Positions 1-10,381 of a DNA stretch of 64,000 nt are shown here, in pieces. How positions within the stretch are numbered: the first letter of the stretch is position 1; every line of letters begins with the position of its first letter. The notes beneath the pieces were generated by a model. It was not told the origin of the DNA, did no database searches, and saw only the letters and a list, made by a program, of their open reading frames with translations. The DNA comes from Anaspis maculata (taxonomy: Eukaryota > Arthropoda > Insecta > Coleoptera > Scraptiidae), in assembly GCA_949128115.1 (NCBI GenBank), contig OX421965.1, forward strand, positions 58,894,012 through 58,958,011, given 5' to 3'. The position numbers and the translations under genes were made by a program.

Positions 1-484
1 GGTGACAGCTGTCGCAACACAAAAATAGTACGTTCACTTCTACCGTGATTCTCGGTAGAAGAGAATCTGCTGTGAGCTGTGAGAGTTTGTTCCTAAGTTT
101 CCAAATGTGAAATATGGAAAATCCCCAAAATTTTGCGATTGACTGTTATGGCGATATTTGGTACAATAGTTCACGACGAGACACGAAGTCGTCCGGACCA
201 CTTTTGAAACACATAATTTGCGCATTTTCTCTGCAGATGAACGGAACATTTTTGCGAGACGTGATGTCTGACGCTTTTTGATAGTTCACTGAAAAATGTA
301 GTGATGTTTCGAACTCTTTTCAATTTTCGCTAATTAACAAATGAATCAAAGCAACCTTGACATTTGACAGTCGTCAAAAAATATTCTCAACCTCTTGGAG
401 CCAATTCAATTTTCCGATGGTTCAAACTCAAGAATATACAAGCCCTTCATCCAAAAAAGGAGCCCCATGCAATCTCAACCACCT
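1..484. repeat. Left copy of a direct repeat of at least 484 bp (partner 3245-3728)
   Basis: Bases 1-484 match 3245-3728 at a constant offset of 3,244 with only scattered differences, for example A versus C near base 23. Similarity stops at 484/3728: the left copy runs into the 3' end of a minus-strand LINE, the right copy continues into the rest of a TIR element. The left limit lies outside the window. The repeat includes about 27 bp of flank plus 457 bp of the TIR element (28-484). It is either a very long target duplication made when the LINE inserted, or one unit of a tandem segmental duplication. Confidence 0.9.
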
Positions 485-3040
485 TCAGCAGGACTTTATT
501 GTATTGTATAAAAAGATCTTATCTTTATTACAAAGTAAATATATAGATATATACGATAATGAACAATCACAGACAAACAAAGTAAATTAAGAAAAAAAAA
601 ACAGACGATAGAGTGGTATTTGGCAGGATTCACTACATGTACAAGTACAACATAACTAGAAGTTTACTCTATGCATATCAAGGACATTTTGGCAGAGACG
701 TTGACAACAATGACAGCTATCTACTCATTATGGATGAAGGACCTCAACAGAAGAATATTCATGATTGTGCGAGTAATTTTGTTCAGTTCTCCAATGGATC
801 CAGCCTTCAAAATATCAATGACATCGTCGACACTCCGTGACATTCCAAGAAACTCCACCCTGACACCCTCATAAATGGGGCATTCAAAAAGCATGTGTTG
901 CAAAGATTCAGCCTTCTGCAGGTTGCATGAAGTGCATAGTTCCTCGGTGTTAATTTTATGCGTGGTTCCCCTATAGGTCAGTCTCAGATAGGTTTTATGG
1001 CAAGTTCTTAGCTGGGCAATGATTCTGGTAGTGCTCAATGGTAGTGTAAGTGTAAGGTACATCGGGATCTCATCACCGTACTCAAGTTTTGGTGTTATGT
1101 CTGAGTACGACGTATGCGCTAAACGGTTCAAGTCTTGATTAAAGAGAGACCTTTGAAACGATTCAAGTAATTGATGTGTGTTGAGACAAGTGTTCTGTAA
1201 ACCGTTTACCACATCGTACCATACACCACCATGTGAGCACATGTCAAAGTATTCTTTCAGCTGCAAGACCCAGTTATACCTTTCATCACCTTTGTCACTC
1301 AATGCAATCAGACGCTTGTAGCATTTCCTAGGAAGGCAAGTGTCGTCCATTTTCAGGAGTTTGTTCAACCAGGATATGGCTGCTTTGAATATGACGTATC
1401 TCAGATTTTTTGAAGATGTTTCAAGCCTTATTATGTAGTCTGGTGTGTTCCTAGCAAGATAAAGCAGTCGCTTGAAGAAGTCAACTTGAACTCGTTCGAG
1501 GGTCTCACCGTACTGTAAACCCCACACGCCAATCCCATAGGACAGCATGGATAGGACTATAGATTCATAGAGTTTAATTCTAGATTCCCATGAGTTCATT
1601 TTTGAGCGATACATCAGAGCGGTGCAGGCACCAATGGCTTGTTTGCATTTCAAGACAGTTTTTCGAGACATTTGAAGGAAAAGAGAGGACGAAACAAATT
1701 CCACACCAAGATAAGTATAGGAGCTCACTATTTCCAGTTGCTCATTATCAATGAAGAACCTATAGTTACTAGAATTATTATGATGAAAACCACCCCTGGC
1801 AAAGATCATTATTTTGGTTTTGTTTATATTGATAGACAGCTTGTTTTCTTGGGAGTATCTATGTAAGGTCATCAATTTCCGGTTCATGTCAGTCCGAGAG
1901 TTACTTATCAGGACAAGATCATCAGCGTACAGGAGCATCTGTAAGCTATTTTTGCTATCAATGCTGATACCTTCCAGGCCACTGGCTGTGAAGTATTTCT
2001 CGATGTCAGCAATAAAAATGCTAAACAAAAGAGCACTCAGAGATTCACCCTGTAGTACTCCCTTAGTGATGTTGAACTGTCTAGTGTGCTCATTTCTTGA
2101 CCTGACGCACATCGTGGCACTGTCATAAAGATTCTTTACAAGTCTAATGATCCTCGAGCTAATTCCAGCCCTATAAAGTTTGTGCCACAGCAGGTCGTGG
2201 TTAACACTGTCAAAAGCGCGCTGGAAGTCGACAAATGCAACAAACACTCTGCGTCCTGCAACCCGTAGGTGGATTTGTATGACTGAGGTCAAAGTGAAAA
2301 TGTTATCAGTACATCCACGTCCAGGCCTAAAGCCAGATTGGCATTCAGGTAGCACATGGTTGTTCTCGGTAAACTCGGTTAGTCTGTTCAGTAAGATTGA
2401 GGTAAAGAGCTTAGCAGTACAGTTAATTAGTGCTATTCCCCTATAATTCGTAGGATCGTCTTTGGGTCCCTTTTTGTGTATCATGGACATGACTACCTCA
2501 TGCCATGCAGATGGAATTTGGCATGTATCTAAGATTCGGTTAAATAGCAAGCATAAGTACAGCATCCAGTTCTGGGGTAAGTTTTTCAAGAATTCGTATG
2601 ATATTCCATCTTTTCCTGGTGATTTCCTATTTTTGCAGCGATTTAGACTTTTGTCTAATTCATTCATATCTATCGGTCTATCAAGATGGTTATTAAATGC
2701 GTCGGAAAAGACTATATCAGAATTTACTCTGATGGTAGTGATTTCCTTGTAGAAAGATTCCCATTGATCTATTGTTATTGGGGATTGCTCTGATGGGGTG
2801 TATGTGAAGGACTTCAGAGTTTTCCAGAAGGTTGTTTGATTTTTTGTGCAGCTGAGTGTGTCTATTATGAGTTTTTCATGATCTTTCTTTTTCAAATAGA
2901 TTAGGTTTTTGTTCTTGTTTTTGAACTTCTTCTTGTTCCAACAGAGGGTAGTTATCTTCAATATGATAATCCAATCCAATACAATACAATACACTACAAT
3001 ACTCTACAATTAAACGCTCAGTTAGTGTGATGTAGAAGTG
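485..3040 (-). mobile_element. 5'-truncated non-LTR retrotransposon (LINE)
   Basis: This minus-strand element has its 3' end at 485, where similarity to the flanking repeat stops. An AATAAA signal lies a few bases inside that end, within an AT-rich 3' UTR of roughly 235 bp. The body encodes a reverse transcriptase ORF (721-2994). No apurinic endonuclease domain is visible upstream, so the copy is probably 5'-truncated. The 5' limit is uncertain, somewhere between about 3000 and 3244. Confidence 0.8.
721..2994 (-). CDS. LINE reverse transcriptase (ORF2-like, N-terminally truncated)
   Basis: A 757-codon uninterrupted ORF. The reverse transcriptase would make DNA from the element's RNA at a nicked chromosomal target. 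Visible motifs in order are a K-S-P-G-K-D-G block (about residues 124-130), the NYRGIALI block (about 183-190), motif A VDFQRAFDSV (about 255-264), GVLQGESLSALLF (about 312-324), and the catalytic YADD (about 356-359). A C-terminal CCHC-like zinc knuckle, C-x2-C-x9-H-x4-C followed by P, lies near residues 690-715, as in many arthropod LINEs. The first about 30 residues are lysine- and asparagine-rich and may not be authentic, since no in-frame endonuclease precedes them. I assign it to the Jockey/I-type LINE assemblage only loosely. The full-length open frame suggests a young copy. Confidence 0.88.
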   Translation of the reverse strand: MYCIVLDWIIILKITTLCWNKKKFKNKNKNLIYLKKKDHEKLIIDTLSCTKNQTTFWKTLKSFTYTPSEQSPITIDQWESFYKEITTIRVNSDIVFSDAFNNHLDRPIDMNELDKSLNRCKNRKSPGKDGISYEFLKNLPQNWMLYLCLLFNRILDTCQIPSAWHEVVMSMIHKKGPKDDPTNYRGIALINCTAKLFTSILLNRLTEFTENNHVLPECQSGFRPGRGCTDNIFTLTSVIQIHLRVAGRRVFVAFVDFQRAFDSVNHDLLWHKLYRAGISSRIIRLVKNLYDSATMCVRSRNEHTRQFNITKGVLQGESLSALLFSIFIADIEKYFTASGLEGISIDSKNSLQMLLYADDLVLISNSRTDMNRKLMTLHRYSQENKLSININKTKIMIFARGGFHHNNSSNYRFFIDNEQLEIVSSYTYLGVEFVSSSLFLQMSRKTVLKCKQAIGACTALMYRSKMNSWESRIKLYESIVLSMLSYGIGVWGLQYGETLERVQVDFFKRLLYLARNTPDYIIRLETSSKNLRYVIFKAAISWLNKLLKMDDTCLPRKCYKRLIALSDKGDERYNWVLQLKEYFDMCSHGGVWYDVVNGLQNTCLNTHQLLESFQRSLFNQDLNRLAHTSYSDITPKLEYGDEIPMYLTLTLPLSTTRIIAQLRTCHKTYLRLTYRGTTHKINTEELCTSCNLQKAESLQHMLFECPIYEGVRVEFLGMSRSVDDVIDILKAGSIGELNKITRTIMNILLLRSFIHNE

Positions 3041-3189
3041 GGCCTGAGTCAGGGCGTTGCCATGGTAATGCATGACAACAAACAGGGACAGTAGACTGTT
3101 GAAGTAGGGTAAGGTACGGGGTGGGAGAGGGAGCCACTCGTTGCTGTTGTCATGCATTAGCCATGGCAACGCCTTGACCTGAGCTAGCC
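3041..3189. repeat. Long imperfect hairpin with 40-45 bp arms
   Basis: The arm at 3041-3080 is the imperfect reverse complement of 3145-3189. Both contain GCGTTGCCATGG followed by AATGCATGACAACA in matching orientation. The spacer is about 64 bp. It sits upstream (5') of the LINE ORF and just before the right copy of the direct repeat. I cannot tell whether it belongs to the LINE 5' region, to a small foldback MITE or to host DNA. Confidence 0.85.
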
Positions 3190-3244
3190 TTTCGTATCAT
3201 TCTTCAGTCCTCAAAATCTCACATTACAAGACATTGCGCTATCT

Positions 3245-3728
3245 GGTGACAGCTGTCGCAACACAACAATAGTACGTTCACTTCTACCGTGATTCTCGGT
3301 AGAAGAGAATCTGCTGTGAGCTGTGAGAGTTTGTTCCTAAGTTTCCAAATGTGAAATATGGAAAATCCCCAAAATTTTGCGATTGACTGTTATGGCGATA
3401 TTTGGTACAATAGTTCACGACGAGACACGAAGTCGTCCGGACCACTTTTGAAACACATAATTTGCGCATTTTCTCTGCAGATGAACGGAACATTTTTGCG
3501 AGACGTGATGTCTGACGCTTTTTGATAGTTCACTGAAAAATGTAGTGATGTTTCGAACTCTTTTCAATTTTCGCTAATTAACAAATGAATCAAAGCAACC
3601 TTGACATTTGACAGTCGTCAAAAAATATTCTCAACCTCTTGGAGCCAATTCAATTTTCCGATGGTTCAAACTCAAGAATATACAAGCCCTTCATCCAAAA
3701 AAGGAGCCCCATGCAATCTCAACCACCT
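3245..3728. repeat. Right copy of the 484-bp direct repeat
   Basis: Partner of 1-484. After 3728 this copy continues without a break into the remainder of the TIR element (to 4218), so the right copy carries the intact target and the left copy is the interrupted one. Confidence 0.9.
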
Positions 3729-4218
3729 CCTCTCTCCCAATCGAAAAAAGCCCTGAAGAATTAAAGACAATACAAGGATTTTTGCGTATGTCTGTATGGG
3801 CAAAAAATACACATATAAAATATTTATAAACCAAATTTTCAAAAAAAAAGCCGCTTGAAGTTGCGTATTGGACCAACATTGATGTGAGTAAGTACCTCCA
3901 ATTTGCAATTTATTTTTGCTTTGGGCCTTGGCAGAATGAGTTTTTGTCGGCCCCAAATGGCCACCATCAAGATAACTTTCGGCGGCCCTGTGCGGTTTTG
4001 GTGTCTAAATGACCGTATAACACAGTTCTGCGCCCGCCTAGTCACACTTCCACATTATGACAAGGTCAGTTTTCCAAGATTTTAATATCAGTTTGATAGG
4101 AAACATAACTTTACTTTCAGAGAAGCCAGTTTCATATCAGGTAAAAAGGCGGCAAGCCTACAATGCCAAAGTAGAAAATTTGCCCAGCCAACTAGAATCA
4201 CGAAAGAAGTGAACCTAC
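3272..4218 (-). mobile_element. Complete non-coding TIR element (copy B of a three-copy family)
   Basis: This 947-bp element has terminal inverted repeats starting GTACGTTCAC (left) and GTAGGTTCAC (right end read on the minus strand). It is the reverse-complement relative of 42260-43183, with similarity through the whole length, including the poly-T patch and the AT-rich centre. A partial copy lies at 28-484. No credible transposase is encoded; the short ORFs in it are not conserved between copies. TA or TATA dinucleotides flank the ends, so a TA-type target duplication is possible but not resolved. Probably a MITE or other non-autonomous DNA transposon. Confidence 0.8.
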
Positions 4219-7200
4219 TATAGCTACGACAATGTCAGCATCGTACCAACACAACAAAAATTTTCAAATGCCGTGAAATTGATTATATCAATCAAAATCT
4301 ATAAATAAGTACACAAATTTCAATCTCTGCGGCCTCCCTCCGTTCCAGCGTTTCAATTTGCACGATGCATATATCCAAAATTGCTTTTAAAATTCGCGAA
4401 GTCCCAGCGATTTAATTACAGAAAGGGGGTATATGATGCCCCCAGTCGTCGACGATCAAATGGAATAATTCAGTAGGTCACCGCATTGTTCCCGTGGCGC
4501 CCCCGTTTGTTGCCGTCGGGGGAATCCCGCCTGCATCGTGACTGACTATCGACGGGCCTGCCAACGCAACACCACGACCTCCCCTGCTGCACAGTTACAC
4601 TGCGCCGCCATCAGCAGCAGCCCTCTTCTGTATCGCTTTTAATGTCCCATTGTGGTGCAATGAATAATTCACCGATTATTTATGTAAAAAGGCATTGATA
4701 CACCCTGAATTACGAGGATCGCGCTGAATGAGGGAAGCGAGATAGGGCTGTCTGTCAGGATGATTTATGCGAAACCCATTTCCAGTCAGGTCCTCCGCAG
4801 GGTTTGCTCTCCCGTCCGTCATTCCTGAAAGGAGCCGGAACCGATAGTCCGGCGCTTTTCGACACGAGGATTAAGGACTATAAGGAGGGGTTTACCAGGA
4901 CGCGCTATTAAGTTCGTATTGTTGAGCATCAGGAGCCAGGACGAGTTTTCGGCTCCAAACAAAGCACTAGAGGAAACATTTTTGTCTTACCTCAAGTAGA
5001 GATTTTCTTTTAAGCTTTGAAACTGGCTTCTGGCCCTCGCTGGGGTATACTTGAGGCAGACAGAGGTCTCATCATTCAGCAGTCAAGCCCAAACCAAAAG
5101 CAGTTGAGCCTGAAGCCCAAACCCCAGATCTGTTCTAGGTCTTCTCCGTAGGCTTTTTGCAACGCATGATTCATGAGTTTGAATATCAAATTGAAATGAA
5201 AGTTTATAAGATATTGAAGAGTGTTAAAGAGCTTCCAGTTGACTGAGTACTGTTTGCAGATTCACTTCGATTCCAATTAAGTGAAAATTATTCAAAATCA
5301 TATTTAATTCAGCTTTCAGAACTAGTCAGGTCGGCATTTTCGCAATCAACTTGACGCTTTCAGTGGCAAATAAAACAAACAAGTTAATTTCTCGGTGCCT
5401 CGCATCATCGAAAGTAAAAAGAGTTTAGAAATGCAGGATGATGATTTCGTGTATACGGAAAAGCTGCACGATCCCATGTTTGAATAATAAACACGTGTCA
5501 AGTGTCTTTAAATCTTAACAAACGAGCGATGTGAGTTATGACAAGGTGCCTGTCCATCACTCATCCTCAACGCTCTGGTGGTGCTCAACTTCTCCTATCT
5601 TTTAATATAATTTGCATAAGTGTTATAAATTCTTTCTTACCTGTAGCAGTACCTGCTCACGTATAGGAAGTTCTTGTAACAATCGGTATCGACAACATCA
5701 TAAATATTGATTATAATAATGACACAAATAGCTACCGCGGGACCTAATGTATGCGACGCTTAATAGAAAACATAATCAATTAATGACGCCGCATTACCGG
5801 GTGATTAGCAGTTGGATTTTCGAAATGTCTCCGAATAATTAAAACTATCAACGGTCCAGATCTCACATAAATTTCGGACGAGGCCATTATTATGTTAATT
5901 TGTCATAATTCCTGGCGTCCATTTTCAGATATCTTCATTTTGAAACGAAGAATGGTCGATTCCCACAGTCCATCGTGCACATAAAAATGTTTGTTTAATT
6001 AACGGGAAGCAGTATGCGGACGATCGAATTTCAAAATTTACCGAATTATTAAATTTAACAGTTAGATGCCCATCGTCATCGCCAAGCTATCTGATATTTA
6101 ATTATGTTTTTTTTATATTGTAAAGAATATTAACGGATCGTGAATTCACGTTGTTTGTTTCAATTTAGCCAACTTTCTAATACCAGCATCTCTCTTGCCA
6201 TACCTATCCTATACGCGCAAATACTCCTAGAAGTGGATACAATATGCAAATGAAGCAGTTCTATATTGGATTAAACTGTAAATCAAGTTCAAACGCGACG
6301 GCTCGATGCTCGATTCCCGACTCAAATTGTATTGATAAACGGTAATTTTTGCGAATCCGCGCGCGTCCTTGTCCAAGTTTTACGAGAATTATGTTTCTTG
6401 TGTGGAATGCGCGCACGATAATTTATTCTACAATTCGAAATTTTGCATGCGAACAGTGCGAAAAAAAGTTTATAAATTCAACCATAACTCATCGCTTTAA
6501 TCGCATCACAATTTTCAAAAGGACGACCACCGCACGCAGATAAATCTAATCAAAATAATTGGCAATAATCCCGAACATGTTTGTTTGTGTCGATTGTGCT
6601 GAAAGCATGAGTGATTCATTAAAAAGTCGATGCACATTTTTGGCAGTGATGCACCTGCCCTGGGCCGGTCCGAAAATAATAGCGATCGACTTGACCATTC
6701 TGTATCTGTATCTAAACATACCTTTAATAATACCAATACCACCTATAATACCCATTTATCAAAGAGTTATGGAGTTATCGGAGCGTTCAAATACACAAGT
6801 GTTCTACATAATGTGCGTGGAATTTGTAATTAGAAAACACAAATGTGCGCCAGCAATTATCAACATTACATAATTTCGTTCATGCGTTGTGCACAACAAG
6901 ATACGCCTGTGTTTTAATTTGAATAAATCACCATGAAAATCGATAATTTCGCACCATAAAAATCGCATGCACGGCAATAAATCACACACATGGCTTACCT
7001 GCGGTTCGCAATCTGTTTGGACAAGAACCTCTTTCGCAGCTTCCCGTGTGTCAGGTAAAAAAATCCTCTATTATCAATGTTGCTAAGTTGCTACTATAAC
7101 AAAACCACAACGAGATAAAGGAAAAATGCAAGGATATAATATTAAGAACAGAATTTGACCTTCCTTCTAACGAAAATTCCACATCGATACGACCCACGGG

Positions 7201-8214
7201 TCGACAGTTACGAATTTTTGGAAATGACTTGGCGGCAAAGAACTATTAGTTGCTTGATGACTCTTGTACACAAGGCATGAATGGCGCAAGGTCATTCGTG
7301 ACCGATGTCAAGCAACAATCGTTTTGAGAAGAATTGTTTTCGGTGTTTCTGCATGGAATGAATATCCGGTGCTTAGACAAAAACATCACCAATTTGTTTC
7401 TCCAAGTAGATTACGAACCTCATGTAGGCACAAGAAAGTTGAATGGTGTATTTTCGATGAGTTTCTTTTTCCTGTTCTAACTAACTAACTGTTCCTCAGA
7501 CTTGAATTCAGAGAGTCATAAATCGCGAGGTATATCAATCAACGGGCAGCGGAGTACGACAAGCGCGGGCTTCCAAGTCCAGTGGCATGCTTTAACACCC
7601 ACTGATTGTCATTATTGGCGGTGTGTAATAAATCGCCTCGTTCTCTCCTCGTCCTCCGGTATAACGTGTACGCGATTCTATTAGCGGCCGGAATTGGCTA
7701 TGGAAAATGAGCGACGACATCCAGGGGCTCACGTCGCGATTATATTCGAGGGGGCGAGCACGTTGCGTGCACTTTTAAAGCCATGGGGTGATGTCATTAA
7801 GAAGACGGATCACCCATTCTGTCGAAATGCGAACCCTGTTGCATTGTTCACGGTGCTGAATGCCGGCGGGCTAATCTATCATACTAATAATGCGCAATTC
7901 CGGCCGGCGGAACCGATTCCACTTGGAAGAGTCCTGAATTTTTTATGTCAAAATTTGGCGCAGGCGGTAATAAATCGATGGTTTCTTAACGTTATACATT
8001 GAAACAGATAGGGCGGAATAAAGGGAGTTGTTGGTGGCATCATTTTGATTATCCTGTTTGTGATGACATCGATCATTCAAATCCGTGAATCCTTATCGCG
8101 GAAAGCAATAAAAGGTTGAACTTCACAGGGAATTGGGAAAGGTTGACACTGTTGACAGTCTGAAATGTGCCAGGTGATCATGTCTGATGATAATGTCGCT
8201 GTGCAGTGACTGGA
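4219..8214. other. Non-coding stretch, no gene seen
   Basis: No ORF here has recognisable protein character. Two composition zones stand out: a GC-rich patch at about 4430-4920 and an AT-rich part at about 5200-6600 with many TAAT/ATTA cores, the kind of sequence homeodomain proteins bind. Both would fit intergenic or intronic regulatory DNA, but nothing proves function. Confidence 0.5.
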
Positions 8215-8218
8215 GTGC
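8215..8218. repeat. Left target-site duplication of the gypsy array (GTGC)
   Basis: GTGC immediately precedes the TGTCATATG start of the leftmost LTR and recurs directly after the last base of the rightmost LTR at 33364-33367. A 4-bp duplication is normal for Ty3/gypsy integrases. Because it brackets the whole 25-kb array, the array descends from one integration. Confidence 0.75.
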
Positions 8219-8431
8219 TGTCATATGTTTTTTTACCTTAGGGGTATATGCACAGCTGGGGGTGCGAGGAGTCAGGTTGTTCAGACCCTCTTAGAGCAAC
8301 GACAAATTAAATTTTTCGACCACCACAACCCCTAATTGAAAATGAAGGTGGTGATCACCGGGCTAGCAATAGAGTTGGGGTGGATTCTTAGCTGGACTTC
8401 CAAGAAAAAAAAAAAAAAAAAAAACTAATTT

Positions 8432-10381
8432 CCTTGCTGCTAAATTAGCTTGTCGTTCCGTCCGGGAAGAAGTAGGAAACTACCTACGCCCTCTTCAACT
8501 TGGAGTAAATACTGCTGGAGGATGTGAGGCAGCTATTCACGCAGCTCGAACTTATATTCGGAAACATGAACATTCAGACAAAATTCTTCTCAAAATAGAT
8601 TTCAGTAATGCTTTCAATAGCATAGAGCGAGATGTCATGCTTAATACGATAAAAGCAAAAATTCCGATGCTGTACAAGTTTTTATGGCAATGCTATTCGT
8701 CACCATCTCTGTTGTTTTTTGGAGACGAGACCATCTTGTCTCAGGTCGGAGTACAACAAGGGGATCCATGCGGGCCAATGATTTTTAGCTTGACCGTTCA
8801 ACCAATCATCGAAATGTTAGCTTCCGAGGTGAACATCTGGTACCTCGATGACGGTACCTTGTGCGGCTCGCCAGATACGGTAATGAAAGATTTTCAATTT
8901 TTGATGAAGGAGTGTGGCAATTTAGGTTTGAAAGTCAATCCCTCAAAATGCGAAGTATATTTCTTTTCAACACCCAATAAAGAAATTATGGAAACATTTA
9001 AAGTCATTTGCCCTGGTATAAGAGTGATTGAAGAAGATCTAGAACTACTGGGAGCTCCTCTCGTGCCCACTGCCGCTGCAACGTTATTCAGAAAGAAGCA
9101 CGATGAAATTAGAGTATTGCTAACAAGACTGAAAGATGTGAAGTATCATGTGGCATTTTATCTTTTGAAGCACTGTTTTGCAATACCCAAACTAACCTAT
9201 CTATTACGAACAACGCCGTCTTGGGGTCAGTCTGAGTTGTTAGAGCAGATTGACGTTGATATCAAATCAACCCTCGAAAACGTAATCAATTGTAAGATGT
9301 CCACGGAACAGTGGACGATTGCTTCGCTACCGGTGCGCTTCGGTGGCTTGGGAATAAGACGACTCGAAGATATTGCGATGCCGGCTTTCCTTAGCTCTGT
9401 TAATTCCGTGACCGATCTCGTCAAAATAATGTTGAATTTCTCTCCTGACGAGGAAGTTGCAGATTACCAAGACGCTCTGGAAATGTGGAATACCACTTTT
9501 ACAATACCGTCAGATGAAAAATCACAAAAAAGTTGGGACTCGATAAAAGTGAAACATATCGTTGAAGCACTGACATTCAGGTCCGACAGATGCAAGGCAA
9601 GACACTTAGCAGCAATGTGTGAGGAATCCGGTGGATGGTTGACAACACTTCCATCAAAATCCCTGGGCACGCTTCTCGACAACAACACTTTTCGTATCTC
9701 GGTTGCATTAAGGCTTGGTTGCAATATTTGTATTCCTCATAAATGCATATGCGGTGAAAGCGTAGGAAATGATGGAACCCACGGGTTAAGCTGTGTGAGA
9801 AGTGCTGGTCGGTATTCGCGGCATCAAGAACTGAACCACATCATCCTTCGGGCATTACAGTCGGCGAAAATCCCGTCAGTATTGGAGCCGACAGGTTTAA
9901 ACCGCGAAGACGGAAAGCGTGCTGACGGAATGACCCTCACACCTTGGTCCCAAGGCCAAATGTTGGTTTGGGATGCGACCTGTATTGACACTTTGGCCTC
10001 GTCTTATTTACATATATCTTCCACGAAAGGCGGTGGAGCTGCCACAATTGGAGCAACAAAGAAACGACACAAATACAGGAGCATCGTCGACCAGAACTTT
10101 ATATTCGTGCCCTTTGCAGTGGAGACGCTGGGACCGTGGTGTGAGGAGGCCCTCAAGTTCATGAACGAATTGGGAAACGCTATAAAGTCGGTAACTCACG
10201 AAACCAAGTCTAAATTGTACCTGAAGCAGAAAATCAGCATAGCCATCCAGCGCGGCAACGCTGCCAGTGTCATGGGAACCTTCCCCAACACCCATTCGAT
10301 GGAAGAAATTTTTTACATTTTATAGTTTATTTTTATATAATTGTTATATACCTGCCTTTATTATGTACAACGTTTTATTAT
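8432..10381 (+). mobile_element. 5'-truncated RT-nuclease retroelement inserted in LTR1
   Basis: LTR2-4 read continuously across this point, whereas LTR1 is interrupted by 1,950 bp flanked by ATTT on both sides (8428-8431 and 10382-10385), a 4-bp duplication. The RT frame is already open at the first inserted base, so the 5' end is truncated mid-gene. The 3' UTR is short (about 56 bp), AT-rich and ends without a poly-A tail. LTR2 and LTR3 lack it, so it either came after the array expanded or lay left of the crossover point. Confidence 0.88.
8433..10325 (+). CDS. Reverse transcriptase with probable C-terminal zinc finger and restriction-like nuclease (5' truncated)
   Basis: The frame is open from 8433. 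The first Met (8637) is not the real start, because RT motif A, KIDFSNAFNS (about residues 54-63), lies upstream of it. Other motifs are a QLGVNTAGGCEAA block (about 22-34), GVQQGDPCGP (about 106-115) and catalytic YLDD (about 137-140), followed by G rather than the usual hydrophobic residue. The C-terminal third has a C-x-C-x9-H-x3-C zinc-binding pattern and then conserved R-x-D-G and W-D-x-T motifs, which fit a PD-(D/E)xK-like nuclease that would cut the target. This architecture recalls RLE-type non-LTR elements such as R2, but the sequence resembles a family with invertebrate homologues that I cannot name. The frame is intact to the stop at 10325. Confidence 0.82.
   Translation, partial: LAAKLACRSVREEVGNYLRPLQLGVNTAGGCEAAIHAARTYIRKHEHSDKILLKIDFSNAFNSIERDVMLNTIKAKIPMLYKFLWQCYSSPSLLFFGDETILSQVGVQQGDPCGPMIFSLTVQPIIEMLASEVNIWYLDDGTLCGSPDTVMKDFQFLMKECGNLGLKVNPSKCEVYFFSTPNKEIMETFKVICPGIRVIEEDLELLGAPLVPTAAATLFRKKHDEIRVLLTRLKDVKYHVAFYLLKHCFAIPKLTYLLRTTPSWGQSELLEQIDVDIKSTLENVINCKMSTEQWTIASLPVRFGGLGIRRLEDIAMPAFLSSVNSVTDLVKIMLNFSPDEEVADYQDALEMWNTTFTIPSDEKSQKSWDSIKVKHIVEALTFRSDRCKARHLAAMCEESGGWLTTLPSKSLGTLLDNNTFRISVALRLGCNICIPHKCICGESVGNDGTHGLSCVRSAGRYSRHQELNHIILRALQSAKIPSVLEPTGLNREDGKRADGMTLTPWSQGQMLVWDATCIDTLASSYLHISSTKGGGAATIGATKKRHKYRSIVDQNFIFVPFAVETLGPWCEEALKFMNELGNAIKSVTHETKSKLYLKQKISIAIQRGNAASVMGTFPNTHSMEEIFYIL

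Noticed and set aside
40..249. 69-codon ORF in the direct repeat (also 3284-3493)
   Set aside because: It is present twice only because the DNA is duplicated. The related copy at 42260-43183 does not preserve the frame.
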